A stretch of 43,148 nt of DNA from Candidatus Poribacteria bacterium (GTDB lineage Bacteria; Poribacteria; WGA-4E; WGA-3G): assembly GCA_028821605.1 (NCBI GenBank), contig JAPPFM010000010.1, positions 318,240 to 361,387 of the forward strand. The letters are read 5' to 3'. Of this stretch, positions 16,397 to 23,612 are shown piece by piece; position 1 is the first letter of the stretch, and each line of letters begins with the position of its first letter. The notes beneath the pieces are model-generated. The model was not told where the DNA came from. It did not search any database and worked only from the letters and a program-made list of their open reading frames with translations. The position numbers and the translations under genes are program-made.

Positions 16397-17185
16397 TTAT
16401 GGATTCATTTTGAGTTGCGCCCATGTCATAACAAGTTTGTGGTGCGGTTCAACTGCAAGAATTTCATCCTGAAGGGTAGCGGCATAAAACAACAGGTTTT
16501 CAATAAACGGAAGATTCGTATCGACCCGCCCCTGATCTTCATTTTGCATCGCTGTGATGATATATGCGCCATCACCATGATATAGGAGTGCAACAATGAG
16601 ATGCTTACCGACTGTCGCAAGTGGAATATACGCGCGATCGGGGTTGTGCCATTTATCATCCGTCACAATCTCTTCTATCTTGTTTGGCTCGGTGAAAAGC
16701 GTCCCAACCTCTGGTGCTTTTGTCGGTTCAAAATTCAGTGTCCTATCGGTTTCATCACCGTTTAGTGGTTTGGGGAGCCAAGGGGTTGGACACCCCACAG
16801 CATCATCGTGATCCTGCTCAACGTTAATGCAAATCCCGCCCTCCTCAACAAACTCTAAAACGGCATCTGATCCCTGGTCAGTGAAACGCCATCCACCTTC
16901 GCAAATCTCACCTTGCCCAAGCCAGAGGATATCAAAGTCAGTCGCATTCGCTTTCGCAAGTTTTGAATCTTGCGTAACCTCGTAATCAAAGGTAAAATTC
17001 TGAACTTTTTTCACATTTTTACGAATAGTTGCTGCTTCAACCTTGGTTACGTTGTCTCCTAATATTAGGACTTTTTTTGTTTTCGCAGCTATTGATGTAA
17101 CAGAGAACGTCACTACAGTAAGGAGAAAACACAAAAAACACACCGAAATGGTATGAAATTGACGCTTTATTGTAACCTTTTCCAT
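16397..17185 (-). CDS. Secreted ThuA/GATase1-like protein
   Basis: 262 aa with GAGAGG about ten bases before the ATG. A signal peptide (FLCFLLTVVTFSVTSIAA) precedes a Rossmann-like start KKVLILGDN. Then come FDILWLGQGEICEGGW, VLEFVEEGGICINVEQDHDD and HLIVALLYHGDGAYIITAM, a layout like ThuA or class I glutamine-amidotransferase-like domains. No clear catalytic Cys-His-Glu triad is visible, so it may be a binding protein. It is convergent with the Cys-rich gene, 7 bp apart. Family assignment is tentative. Confidence 0.6.
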   Translation of the reverse strand: MEKVTIKRQFHTISVCFLCFLLTVVTFSVTSIAAKTKKVLILGDNVTKVEAATIRKNVKKVQNFTFDYEVTQDSKLAKANATDFDILWLGQGEICEGGWRFTDQGSDAVLEFVEEGGICINVEQDHDDAVGCPTPWLPKPLNGDETDRTLNFEPTKAPEVGTLFTEPNKIEEIVTDDKWHNPDRAYIPLATVGKHLIVALLYHGDGAYIITAMQNEDQGRVDTNLPFIENLLFYAATLQDEILAVEPHHKLVMTWAQLKMNP

Positions 17186-17604
17186 TTCTTGAATACCTCT
17201 CTTACGTCCATTCGAGATGATACCCGACTGTTCCTGAAAAATCAGACAAAGTCAAACAAAATCACGACGCTGCTTAAAAATATCAGAGACATCAAACGAG
17301 ATATATGATATAATTAAACCCGCACTGGCAAGCTTGAATTGGCAGTGCCACGGTTGGAGAGACTATCACTCTCGCCCAACCATCCAATCCATATATAAAC
17401 GGATTTTACGGATGCCAAAAGATAGTATACCAAAAACTGAAATAAATTACAACAATTTTTTTCGTATCAACCCAATTTTTCTGTGAACCCACCCTGTCAT
17501 CTAACAAATTTTGCAGCCTAAAAACCAAGTGTAATCCCGGTTCAGATTTATAGTAAAATCCGAAAATAAAAGGGCACTTTTGAAAACACAAAACACCTCA
17601 CCAC
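17186..17604. other. Intergenic region with two hairpins and a TATAAT box
   Basis: No gene is seen. TATAAT at 17309-17314 is followed by an imperfect GCACTG..CAGTGC hairpin (17322-17348) and a GGTTGGAGAG...CTCTC..CAACC hairpin (17352-17381). This could be a short structured RNA or a leader, but there is no comparative support. Confidence 0.3.
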
Positions 17605-17926
17605 CGCTGGCGAGGTTTGATGACGTTTAACTAAATATTTCGGTAATTTGAGAATTCCCCCAGACCCGGTAGGTGCGGTTTGCAACCGCACCATAACTGT
17701 CAATTTTAGAAAAATGGTGGCATTGATCCCCATGTCCGATAGGGTCTTTCTCCCAACCGCACCGGATTTTAGACGCAAATCGTGTATGCCCAAAACCTTC
17801 TTCAGTCCCGTAGGGACGATATGTTTATAGAAATGCGCCTCCTCCATCTCCCAAGCCCCGTAGGGGCGGCATTTGTAGAGACGCTGCTACAAAAATTCGT
17901 GAAAATCCCTAAATTGACTTATGGTG
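17605..17926. repeat. Composite intergenic module, copy 2
   Basis: Colinear with 10758-11070. Blocks in order: CGCTGGCGAGGTTTGATGA, TTTCGGTAATTT, a perfect GGTGCGGTT-TGC-AACCGCACC hairpin (17672-17692), TGTCAATTTTAGAAAAA, GTCCCGTAGGGAC (17805-17817), GCCCCGTAGGGGCGGCATTT (17855-), CCCTAAATTGAC (to 17918) and TATGGTG. It ends 42 bp before the CoiA-like gene. Confidence 0.8.
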
Positions 17927-17967
17927 TAGATTATTGATTCCATTGTTAGGAAAGGAACGCTTTCGTT

Positions 17968-18945
17968 ATGTCTAAAAGCGTAAAATTACGAGTTCCGTTT
18001 GCCTTTGATGATGAAAAAAAGTTATATGATCCTGAGGCAGCAGAAAAGGGAAAACACTATTTTTGTCCGGCTTGCAAGGATACTGTAATTCTCAGAAAAG
18101 GCAAAATCAAAACACCTCACTTTGCTCATAAAGTGAGTGAGACTTGCAATCAAGAAACAATTATTCACAAAACTGCCAAACAGCTCATTGTTGATGTTAT
18201 TTCTGATTGGAAGTCGGGTAAAACTGATGCCCCGGTATTGAAAAGGACATGTGAAATTTGTCGCCAATCCAAGGATCAACCTTTGCCAGATAAAGTGGAG
18301 TGTGCAACGTTGGAATATAGAATGCCTGATGGTTTCATTGTAGATGTTGCTTTGATGGTTGAAAACAAACCTGCTGCCGCGATAGAAATCAGAGTCAGCC
18401 ATGCTGTGGATGAAAATAAGGCGGAATTGCTTTCTGTTCCATTTATTGAATTGGAAGGGCAAAAAGTCGTAGAAAATCCTACTGTCTTTGAGCCGATTCT
18501 TGACCGTTTCTTGTCGTTTATTTGTGGAGCATGCAAACAAGCCAAAGCACGGTTTCAGGTTAAAGTTAAGGAAATTGCGAAACAAACTGGTATTGAAATT
18601 CCCGTTCATTACTACCGATATGGATTCTGTAAATGCTGGAAGTGTAAACGTGAAATCATCGTATTCGCCTGGCCCAAAGCCTCCGAGTGGGACAAATCCG
18701 CCCCTAAGGTGAAACCAATACCACGAACAATCCAGTATCGTTATTCAAATACTGTGGGTAATAAGTATTGGGTTAACACTTGTCCACGCTGTGGGTCTAT
18801 TCAAGGTGATTGGCATCTGTTCTCTGAGCCTGATGGTCCGTTTTTTGGAGTTCGCTGCGAAGAAAATTCGCGAGAGGCATATAAGAGGGACATGCAAAAT
18901 ATTATCGGTTACGCAATATACAATGGAATACTTACGGAAAGTTGA
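17968..18945 (+). CDS. CoiA-like protein with zinc ribbons and nuclease-like core
   Basis: 325 aa with AGGAAAGGAA about ten bases before the ATG. The N-terminus FCPACKDTVILRKGKIKTPHFAHK, followed by ETIIHKTAKQLI, matches the start of competence protein CoiA: zinc ribbon, HFAH, then His and Lys in a helix. Next come PDGFIVDVAL and AAIEIRVSHAV, which fit the D...ExK-like core of the CoiA nuclease. The C-terminal half adds several Cys pairs (CGACKQAK, CKCWKCKRE, CPRCGS). The Glu is followed by IR rather than xK, so catalysis is uncertain. Roles could be DNA uptake processing or an orphan restriction-like nuclease. Confidence 0.72.
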   Translation: MSKSVKLRVPFAFDDEKKLYDPEAAEKGKHYFCPACKDTVILRKGKIKTPHFAHKVSETCNQETIIHKTAKQLIVDVISDWKSGKTDAPVLKRTCEICRQSKDQPLPDKVECATLEYRMPDGFIVDVALMVENKPAAAIEIRVSHAVDENKAELLSVPFIELEGQKVVENPTVFEPILDRFLSFICGACKQAKARFQVKVKEIAKQTGIEIPVHYYRYGFCKCWKCKREIIVFAWPKASEWDKSAPKVKPIPRTIQYRYSNTVGNKYWVNTCPRCGSIQGDWHLFSEPDGPFFGVRCEENSREAYKRDMQNIIGYAIYNGILTES

Positions 18946-18998
18946 ACTTCCATTTACCACAAACTGTAGGAAGCGTTTACGACAGACACAAACCGGTA

Positions 18999-19316
18999 TC
19001 AATTTTCGCGATGTTTGTTATAAGCAAATTCAAGGATAGGGAGAAGTTCCGATATATTTTCAGGGATATTGTAATAGATCCAGTCTCGATCAATACACCA
19101 AAATTTACACCTATATTGACGTTCCAATTGTCTGGCTTCCTTTTCTGTTATTGCCACAAAAATTCTAGGTGGGTTAGATTTTATGGAACGATCTCGGATA
19201 TCCTCACCGTTTCGACCTATTAATCTCGCGTGGGGGAGGAAAGGTTGAAGAAGAAGTCCAAATGGTCTTCTAACCTTCGTAGCACCCTTCTCCAGTAAAA
19301 AGAACGAACAAATCAC
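18999..19316 (-). CDS. Hypothetical protein, possibly the 3' half of a broken gene
   Basis: 105 aa from a GTG at 19316 with no good ribosome-binding site. The sequence RIFVAITEKEARQLERQYRCKFWCIDRDWIYYNIPENISELLPIL is compact and protein-like. The frame is the same as that of the 60-aa gene upstream, separated only by TAG at 19344-19346 and nine sense codons. It may be the distal part of one gene split by a nonsense change, or an independent small gene. No family was recognised. Confidence 0.4.
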   Translation of the reverse strand: MICSFFLLEKGATKVRRPFGLLLQPFLPHARLIGRNGEDIRDRSIKSNPPRIFVAITEKEARQLERQYRCKFWCIDRDWIYYNIPENISELLPILEFAYNKHREN

Positions 19317-19343
19317 CTTATTGAGTTTCGGAGGATTTAATCG

Positions 19344-19526
19344 CTAGTCCTGTGCTTTAATCAAATTTTGTATTTCTGCAACCCTGCTATAAAATATGTT
19401 GCGCCTGTCTTCAGAGAAGTATGCTTCGTGGTACTCTCTGGACTCTCGGGGTAATGAATTTTTAACCCGTGCTATTGTCCATTCACCAGCAACATTTTTT
19501 TTATTTACCAAGTTGTTATCACGCAT
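19344..19526 (-). CDS. Small hypothetical protein, 60 aa
   Basis: The ATG at 19526 has a consensus AGGAGG eight bases upstream, the best ribosome-binding site in this area. The protein is polar and basic (MRDNNLVNKKNVAGEWTIAR, then ESREYHEAYFSEDRRNIF). It starts 40 bp after the ParB-like gene and is probably co-transcribed. Its frame continues past the TAG into the next open frame, so it may be the 5' part of a once longer gene. Function unknown. Confidence 0.5.
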   Translation of the reverse strand: MRDNNLVNKKNVAGEWTIARVKNSLPRESREYHEAYFSEDRRNIFYSRVAEIQNLIKAQD

Positions 19527-19565
19527 TAGAAATACCTCCTATTTCAAACATACAACATCTCCTTA

Positions 19566-20123
19566 TCATGAAGTCATCTGCGCCCACGGATAGATGTGAG
19601 TCCAGTCTTCGCTGAAAATTACCCGGATGGGTTGATACGCTTCTACTTGCAGCCTCAGAAAAACGGCATATACCAATGCCCGATGATTTCCATCTTCAAG
19701 GTAAAATCTAATTTTCGGAGAATGTACCGGTTTCTCATAGGCAGCCAACGGTCTAATCAACAATTCACCTAACAAGCGTGGATCAAACCGCGCACTGATA
19801 ATAAAGCACCCGTCAAACCACGGTTCATCATCAGCGAGATGTTTAAAGACTTTAATTGGGCTCTGATATGGATACGCCTTCATAATCCTGTCTACCACGT
19901 CTTTAAGCGTGCGGGATTTCCCTTCAGGTGTTAACATATTTATCAACGTCTGATTGTCTGCCCAAACAGAGGCATTCGCTTCCATGAAAACGAGGTCGTT
20001 AAAGTCCGCCTCACTCAACGTGAAGGTCTCATACGCCGCAGCATCTATCTTACGGCGAGTTGCTTCGTAGTCAGGTAGAGACGCAGACAACCGATTTGCA
20101 TCCTCCAATAGTAACTCTTTCAC
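19566..20123 (-). CDS. ParB/sulfiredoxin-like domain protein
   Basis: 185 aa from GTG 20123 with GGAGG five bases upstream. The C-terminal third contains KIRFYLEDGNHRALVYAVFL and QPIRVIFSEDW. The DGNHRALVYA motif matches the nucleotide-binding loop of ParB/Srx-like domains (DGxHRxxA). The N-terminal part is helical (LLLEDANRLSASLPDYEATR). It lacks a ParB-type HTH, so it is not a partition protein; such stand-alone domains occur near toxins and mobile genes. First gene of a small minus-strand cluster. Confidence 0.6.
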   Translation of the reverse strand: MKELLLEDANRLSASLPDYEATRRKIDAAAYETFTLSEADFNDLVFMEANASVWADNQTLINMLTPEGKSRTLKDVVDRIMKAYPYQSPIKVFKHLADDEPWFDGCFIISARFDPRLLGELLIRPLAAYEKPVHSPKIRFYLEDGNHRALVYAVFLRLQVEAYQPIRVIFSEDWTHIYPWAQMTS

Positions 20124-20513
20124 ATTTGCCTCCGAGTGTTACGACGCATCCGCCCCCAATATCACAGAATTCAACAGGTTGCAGACGATCTAATTTGGAG
20201 GGGGCGAACCAAACAATGATGCAAGCATTAGCAAGATACACTCTGAATCTCGCTGCATCATCTCATCTAAAATAATAATAACATTTATGACCAAAGTCAT
20301 CAATAAAAAACCAATCTGATTTTTTTATTCACTTATCTCGCTAAAACCTGTATCCTCGTTGAAAACAAACAGAATCCTAACGAAGGATACCATAACGCAT
20401 TCTCCAAGATGTCAAGCCACACACTTCGTCAAAAACGGGTTCGTCAATGAAAAACAATTGTGGGCGTTTTTCACGCTAAAACGACGCTCCGAGACACAAA
20501 ATCAGATATAGTC
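20124..20513. other. 390-bp intergenic region with an imperfect inverted repeat
   Basis: No gene is seen. GTATCCTCGTT (20350-20360) and AACGAAGGATAC (20379-20390) pair with a one-base bulge around an 18-nt loop. The region is AT-rich. It lies downstream of the 20514-21620 gene and could hold its terminator, and it holds the promoter of the ParB-like gene. Confidence 0.55.
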
Positions 20514-21620
20514 CTATTTCTGAGATGGCTTGTCTTCCATAATAGGCTCGCCTTTTTTCTTCTCCGTATCTGTGCCATCCGTAAGTGCCATAGCCGGTTC
20601 CTTCGGAGCCGGAAGCATTCCAGCATCCGACACATCAGGAATTTCCTGAGACATCGGACGCGCAAGCACCTGTTCTGCCAAATCACCTATCACCTCAATC
20701 TCCTTTTGCTTCAGTACCTCCAGCTGGTTCTGATAAAACGGATCACGTGTCAATGTATACAACCCAGCAACTGTTTTCACAAGCGCATTCGACAACGCCA
20801 CCAAATCCTTCACATCCTCAGCCGCGTCCCGCGCAGCCACCAACTTCGCGTAATGATCCGATAACGCTTGAACCTGTTCTACTGCTGTTGACATCGGAAT
20901 CCCTGTCAACGCCTCTTGGAAGCGTTCACGCTCGTCAGCCCAAACAGCCCGATACTTCTTCGGAAAACGCGGATTCGACGCTTTCAAATATACTAACTGC
21001 GGGTGAAGATACGTCCGAAGATACTTCGCACCACAAACATTATTATTCTTCCATGACGCAAAAGGCGACAAGTCCTCATCCTCAAAAATCAAGTCATTGA
21101 TCACATCTGTCGTAGACATCCCACGCGCATGCCCTCGCACAGCAACCTCCCGTAACGAATCTGTCAAGCACTTAGGATAAAACGGATGCAGCAAATCGTC
21201 CATCCAATCCCGACACTGCCCGGAGTAATCAACCTTAGTATCAGTAACTGTATCTATCACTTCAGCAGAATAATAGGTGTCAAAACCATTACAAATTTCC
21301 TCGTACCCAGCATTTGTATATTCCACCCCATCGATTCGCCAGCGTCGGATTTTATCCTCGTCCACCAGACACCTACGAAACGCAATTACCGTCATAAATG
21401 AACTTAACTGATACATCTGCAGATAACCCAACGGGAAAAAATGTTCGCGCAGCGGGACGGGCAAATCCTCGGGCAAACATTTCTGTTGAACACACGGATA
21501 GCATAACGCAAAAGCCTCATCTAAATCCAGATACCTAAGACCCAGAGCGTCTAACCAATTTGCGATAGATGCCGGCTGTTCCGCGTATTTTTTCCAATAA
21601 CATTTCAACCGTTCATTCAC
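20514..21620 (-). CDS. Unknown protein paired with an HTH gene
   Basis: 368 aa from GTG 21620, which has AGGAG seven bases upstream; an ATG at 21641 would overlap the HTH stop but lacks an SD. The N-terminal half is rich in aromatic residues and Cys (CYPCVQQKCLP, FFPLGYLQMYQLSSFM). The C-terminal half is helical and probably coiled-coil (TAVEQVQALSDHYAKLVAAR, EVLKQKEIEVIGDLAEQVL) and ends in a charged tail. It is translationally adjacent to the HTH protein, as with phage packaging or transposon-accessory pairs, but no such family was recognised. Confidence 0.6.
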   Translation of the reverse strand: MNERLKCYWKKYAEQPASIANWLDALGLRYLDLDEAFALCYPCVQQKCLPEDLPVPLREHFFPLGYLQMYQLSSFMTVIAFRRCLVDEDKIRRWRIDGVEYTNAGYEEICNGFDTYYSAEVIDTVTDTKVDYSGQCRDWMDDLLHPFYPKCLTDSLREVAVRGHARGMSTTDVINDLIFEDEDLSPFASWKNNNVCGAKYLRTYLHPQLVYLKASNPRFPKKYRAVWADERERFQEALTGIPMSTAVEQVQALSDHYAKLVAARDAAEDVKDLVALSNALVKTVAGLYTLTRDPFYQNQLEVLKQKEIEVIGDLAEQVLARPMSQEIPDVSDAGMLPAPKEPAMALTDGTDTEKKKGEPIMEDKPSQK

Positions 21621-21630
21621 AATCCATCTC

Positions 21631-21993
21631 CTAAAATTCAAAATCCTCTGAGGTCAACAACGCTGTCTCTTTACAAAGGTCGCGAACCTCTTTGCGAGAC
21701 GCACGCCCCGATAACGACCCTTTTCCAGAGACAGTTTTTTTCACACGTGCCCGTTGCTTACGAGCCAAATACCGTTTGCGAGATTTTCGAGTTGTTCTAC
21801 CGAATTCCCGCAGCAGCGTCTCATAAGGCGTATCAACAACATTCGGCACCCGCCGCCGAGAAAGCCGACGCGCCTCCCAATGCCAACGGTAATATGAACC
21901 CAGACTTACACCCACCGCCTCACACGCCGAACCCACTTGATGTATCAATAATTGTGCAGCCAGCTTCTCAATAATCTCTTTTGACAACAGCAT
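21631..21993 (-). CDS. Small helix-turn-helix protein (homeodomain-like)
   Basis: 120 aa from the ATG at 21993, with AAAAGGGGG about six bases upstream. Residues 1-45 form a helix-turn-helix (EIIEKLAAQLLIHQVGSACEA, then VGVSLGSYYRWHWEAR), like the DNA-binding domains of insertion-element proteins or phage terminase small subunits. The rest is strongly basic (TTRKSRKRYLARKQRARVKK). It is expected to bind DNA. The downstream gene starts 10 bases after the stop, so they form a two-gene unit, probably mobile or phage-derived. Confidence 0.6.
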   Translation of the reverse strand: MLLSKEIIEKLAAQLLIHQVGSACEAVGVSLGSYYRWHWEARRLSRRRVPNVVDTPYETLLREFGRTTRKSRKRYLARKQRARVKKTVSGKGSLSGRASRKEVRDLCKETALLTSEDFEF

Positions 21994-22149
21994 TCTAACC
22001 CCCTTTTTCGCGAAGGATTTTGGTAAAAATATATTCAAAAAACTGCGATTTTAATGCAATTAATGCAATACATTAGGATACCACATTTTCGACCAAAATG
22101 CCACAGAAACATTTCTTTCTCCCGACTTTTAAGACTTCTGCTTTTTTCC

Positions 22150-22178
22150 TTGATTTTGTCTCTATTGCGCGCTATAAT
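22150..22178 (+). promoter_or_regulatory. Sigma70-type promoter for the 22258 gene
   Basis: TTGATT (22150-22155), a 17-base spacer and TATAAT (22173-22178), about 80 bp before the start codon. Confidence 0.5.
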
Positions 22179-22257
22179 AGTCAATCCTTTGGAACTCAAT
22201 ACCACAGCCCAATAATTCTCATTTGCAGATGGTTGGATTGCAACAAGGAAATTGATT

Positions 22258-23451
22258 ATGGAAAAACGACCCAAAATCGCTGCGATTGCGACGATCTATC
22301 ACAAATACGCACATACGCAGCACATCGTTGATCGGTTCTTAGAAGGTTATGGATGGAACAGCCGACATCATCACCCGCCGATGGATCTCGTTTCACTCTT
22401 CGTCGAACAAGTTAAAGATAACGACCTCAGCCGCGAACGTCTGAAGCACTTCCCCACAATGAAGGGATACCCCACAATCGCGGAGGCACTCACCCTCGGT
22501 GGCGAGGAACTTGCGGTCGACGGTGTCCTGATTATCGGCGAACACGGCGAGTACCCCACCAATGAAAAGGGACAACGCCTCTATCCGCGCTATGAGCACT
22601 TCATGCAGATTGCTGAGGTATTTGAACAAAGCGGACGCGGCGTACCGACCTTTAACGACAAACATCTCTCATGGAACTGGGAGTGGGCGCGTGAGATGTA
22701 CGACATCTCTCAAAACATGGGTTTCGCGTTTATGGCAGGTTCCTCGTTGCCAGTTACATGGCGCACGCCTTCCATTGACATGCCGCTTGGTGTACCGGTT
22801 TCGGAGGCAGTCTGTGTTGGCTACGGTGGTGTGGACAGTTATGACTTCCACGCCTTAGAAACCTTGCAGTGTATGGTAGAACGGCGCGAAGGTGGCGAAA
22901 GCGGCGTGAAATGGTTACAGGCATACCGAGGTGACGCGTTCTGGGAAGCGCATCACGCCAAACTCTGGTCGCGAGAACTTTTTGAAACGGCTCTTTGTCG
23001 GAGCCATACGCTCACACCATCACGTCCGGGGTTTAACAATCCGTTCCCAACGTTGGACGAACTAAAGGACATTGTGAAAGACCCAATCGCCTATCAATAT
23101 GAGCACAATGACGGCTTGAAATCTACAATGATTCTGATGAACGGATTGGTGCAGGATTTCAACTTTGCCGCTTATATCGGTTCAGGCGACGAGATTCTAT
23201 CAACACAGATGTATCTCCCGATGCCACCCGCGCGGACAACATTGGCGAACTTCTTCTCACCGTTGGTCAACAATATCGAGCAAATGTTTTTGACAGGCGA
23301 GGCGACCTATCCGGTTGAACGCACATTGTTGACGACAGGACTTGTTGCAGCGGGCGTTGACAGCCTCTTCGCCGACAGCACAAGACAGGAGACACCGCAT
23401 TTAGATATCGCCTATCAACCCACCGAGGCATCAACCTTCTGGCGAACATAA
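22258..23451 (+). CDS. Unrecognised soluble enzyme-like family, member 1
   Basis: 397 aa from the ATG at 22258, with CAAGGAAATTGATT just upstream. No signal peptide. The N-terminus PKIAAIATIYHKYAHTQHIVDRFLEGY looks like a Rossmann-type first strand with a His-rich loop. Then come ELAVDGVLIIGEHGEYPTNE, RLYPRYEHF, FNDKHLSWNW, GSSLPVTWRTP and a C-terminal ATYPVERTLLTTG. These motifs are shared almost residue for residue with the next gene, so they mark a conserved site. The pattern recalls sugar- or Gfo/Idh-associated hypothetical proteins in marine bacteria. No reaction can be assigned. Confidence 0.75.
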   Translation: MEKRPKIAAIATIYHKYAHTQHIVDRFLEGYGWNSRHHHPPMDLVSLFVEQVKDNDLSRERLKHFPTMKGYPTIAEALTLGGEELAVDGVLIIGEHGEYPTNEKGQRLYPRYEHFMQIAEVFEQSGRGVPTFNDKHLSWNWEWAREMYDISQNMGFAFMAGSSLPVTWRTPSIDMPLGVPVSEAVCVGYGGVDSYDFHALETLQCMVERREGGESGVKWLQAYRGDAFWEAHHAKLWSRELFETALCRSHTLTPSRPGFNNPFPTLDELKDIVKDPIAYQYEHNDGLKSTMILMNGLVQDFNFAAYIGSGDEILSTQMYLPMPPARTTLANFFSPLVNNIEQMFLTGEATYPVERTLLTTGLVAAGVDSLFADSTRQETPHLDIAYQPTEASTFWRT

Positions 23452-23473
23452 AAAAGGAGGTTTGATTAACAGT

Positions 23474-23590
23474 ATGTCAGATAGCATTTACGGATTTCAA
23501 ATTAAGAAAGGATCAAAGACGCAAGCCCGTAATGAAATGGAGGGCGACTCTATACAGAAGCACCTAAAGCCTCCAATTAACTTCACTTAA
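23474..23590 (+). CDS. Possible 38-aa small protein
   Basis: ATG at 23474 to TAA at 23588-23590 (MSDSIYGFQIKKGSKTQARN...). AAAGGAGG is present but 13 bases upstream, which is long. It sits between the two paralogs. The hydrophilic, low-complexity sequence gives no function. It may be a real leader peptide or a chance frame. Confidence 0.3.
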   Translation: MSDSIYGFQIKKGSKTQARNEMEGDSIQKHLKPPINFT

Positions 23591-23612
23591 CCGCAAGGAA
23601 AATTAAAAAATT

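Noticed and set aside
17300-17400. tRNA or riboswitch in the hairpin-rich leader region.
   Set aside because: The stems do not form a cloverleaf, there is no CCA or T-loop consensus, and no known riboswitch core could be recognised.
19344-19346. TAG as a recoded sense codon (pyrrolysine-like).
   Set aside because: No conserved family spans the codon and no structural signal is seen; a nonsense change or two genes is simpler.
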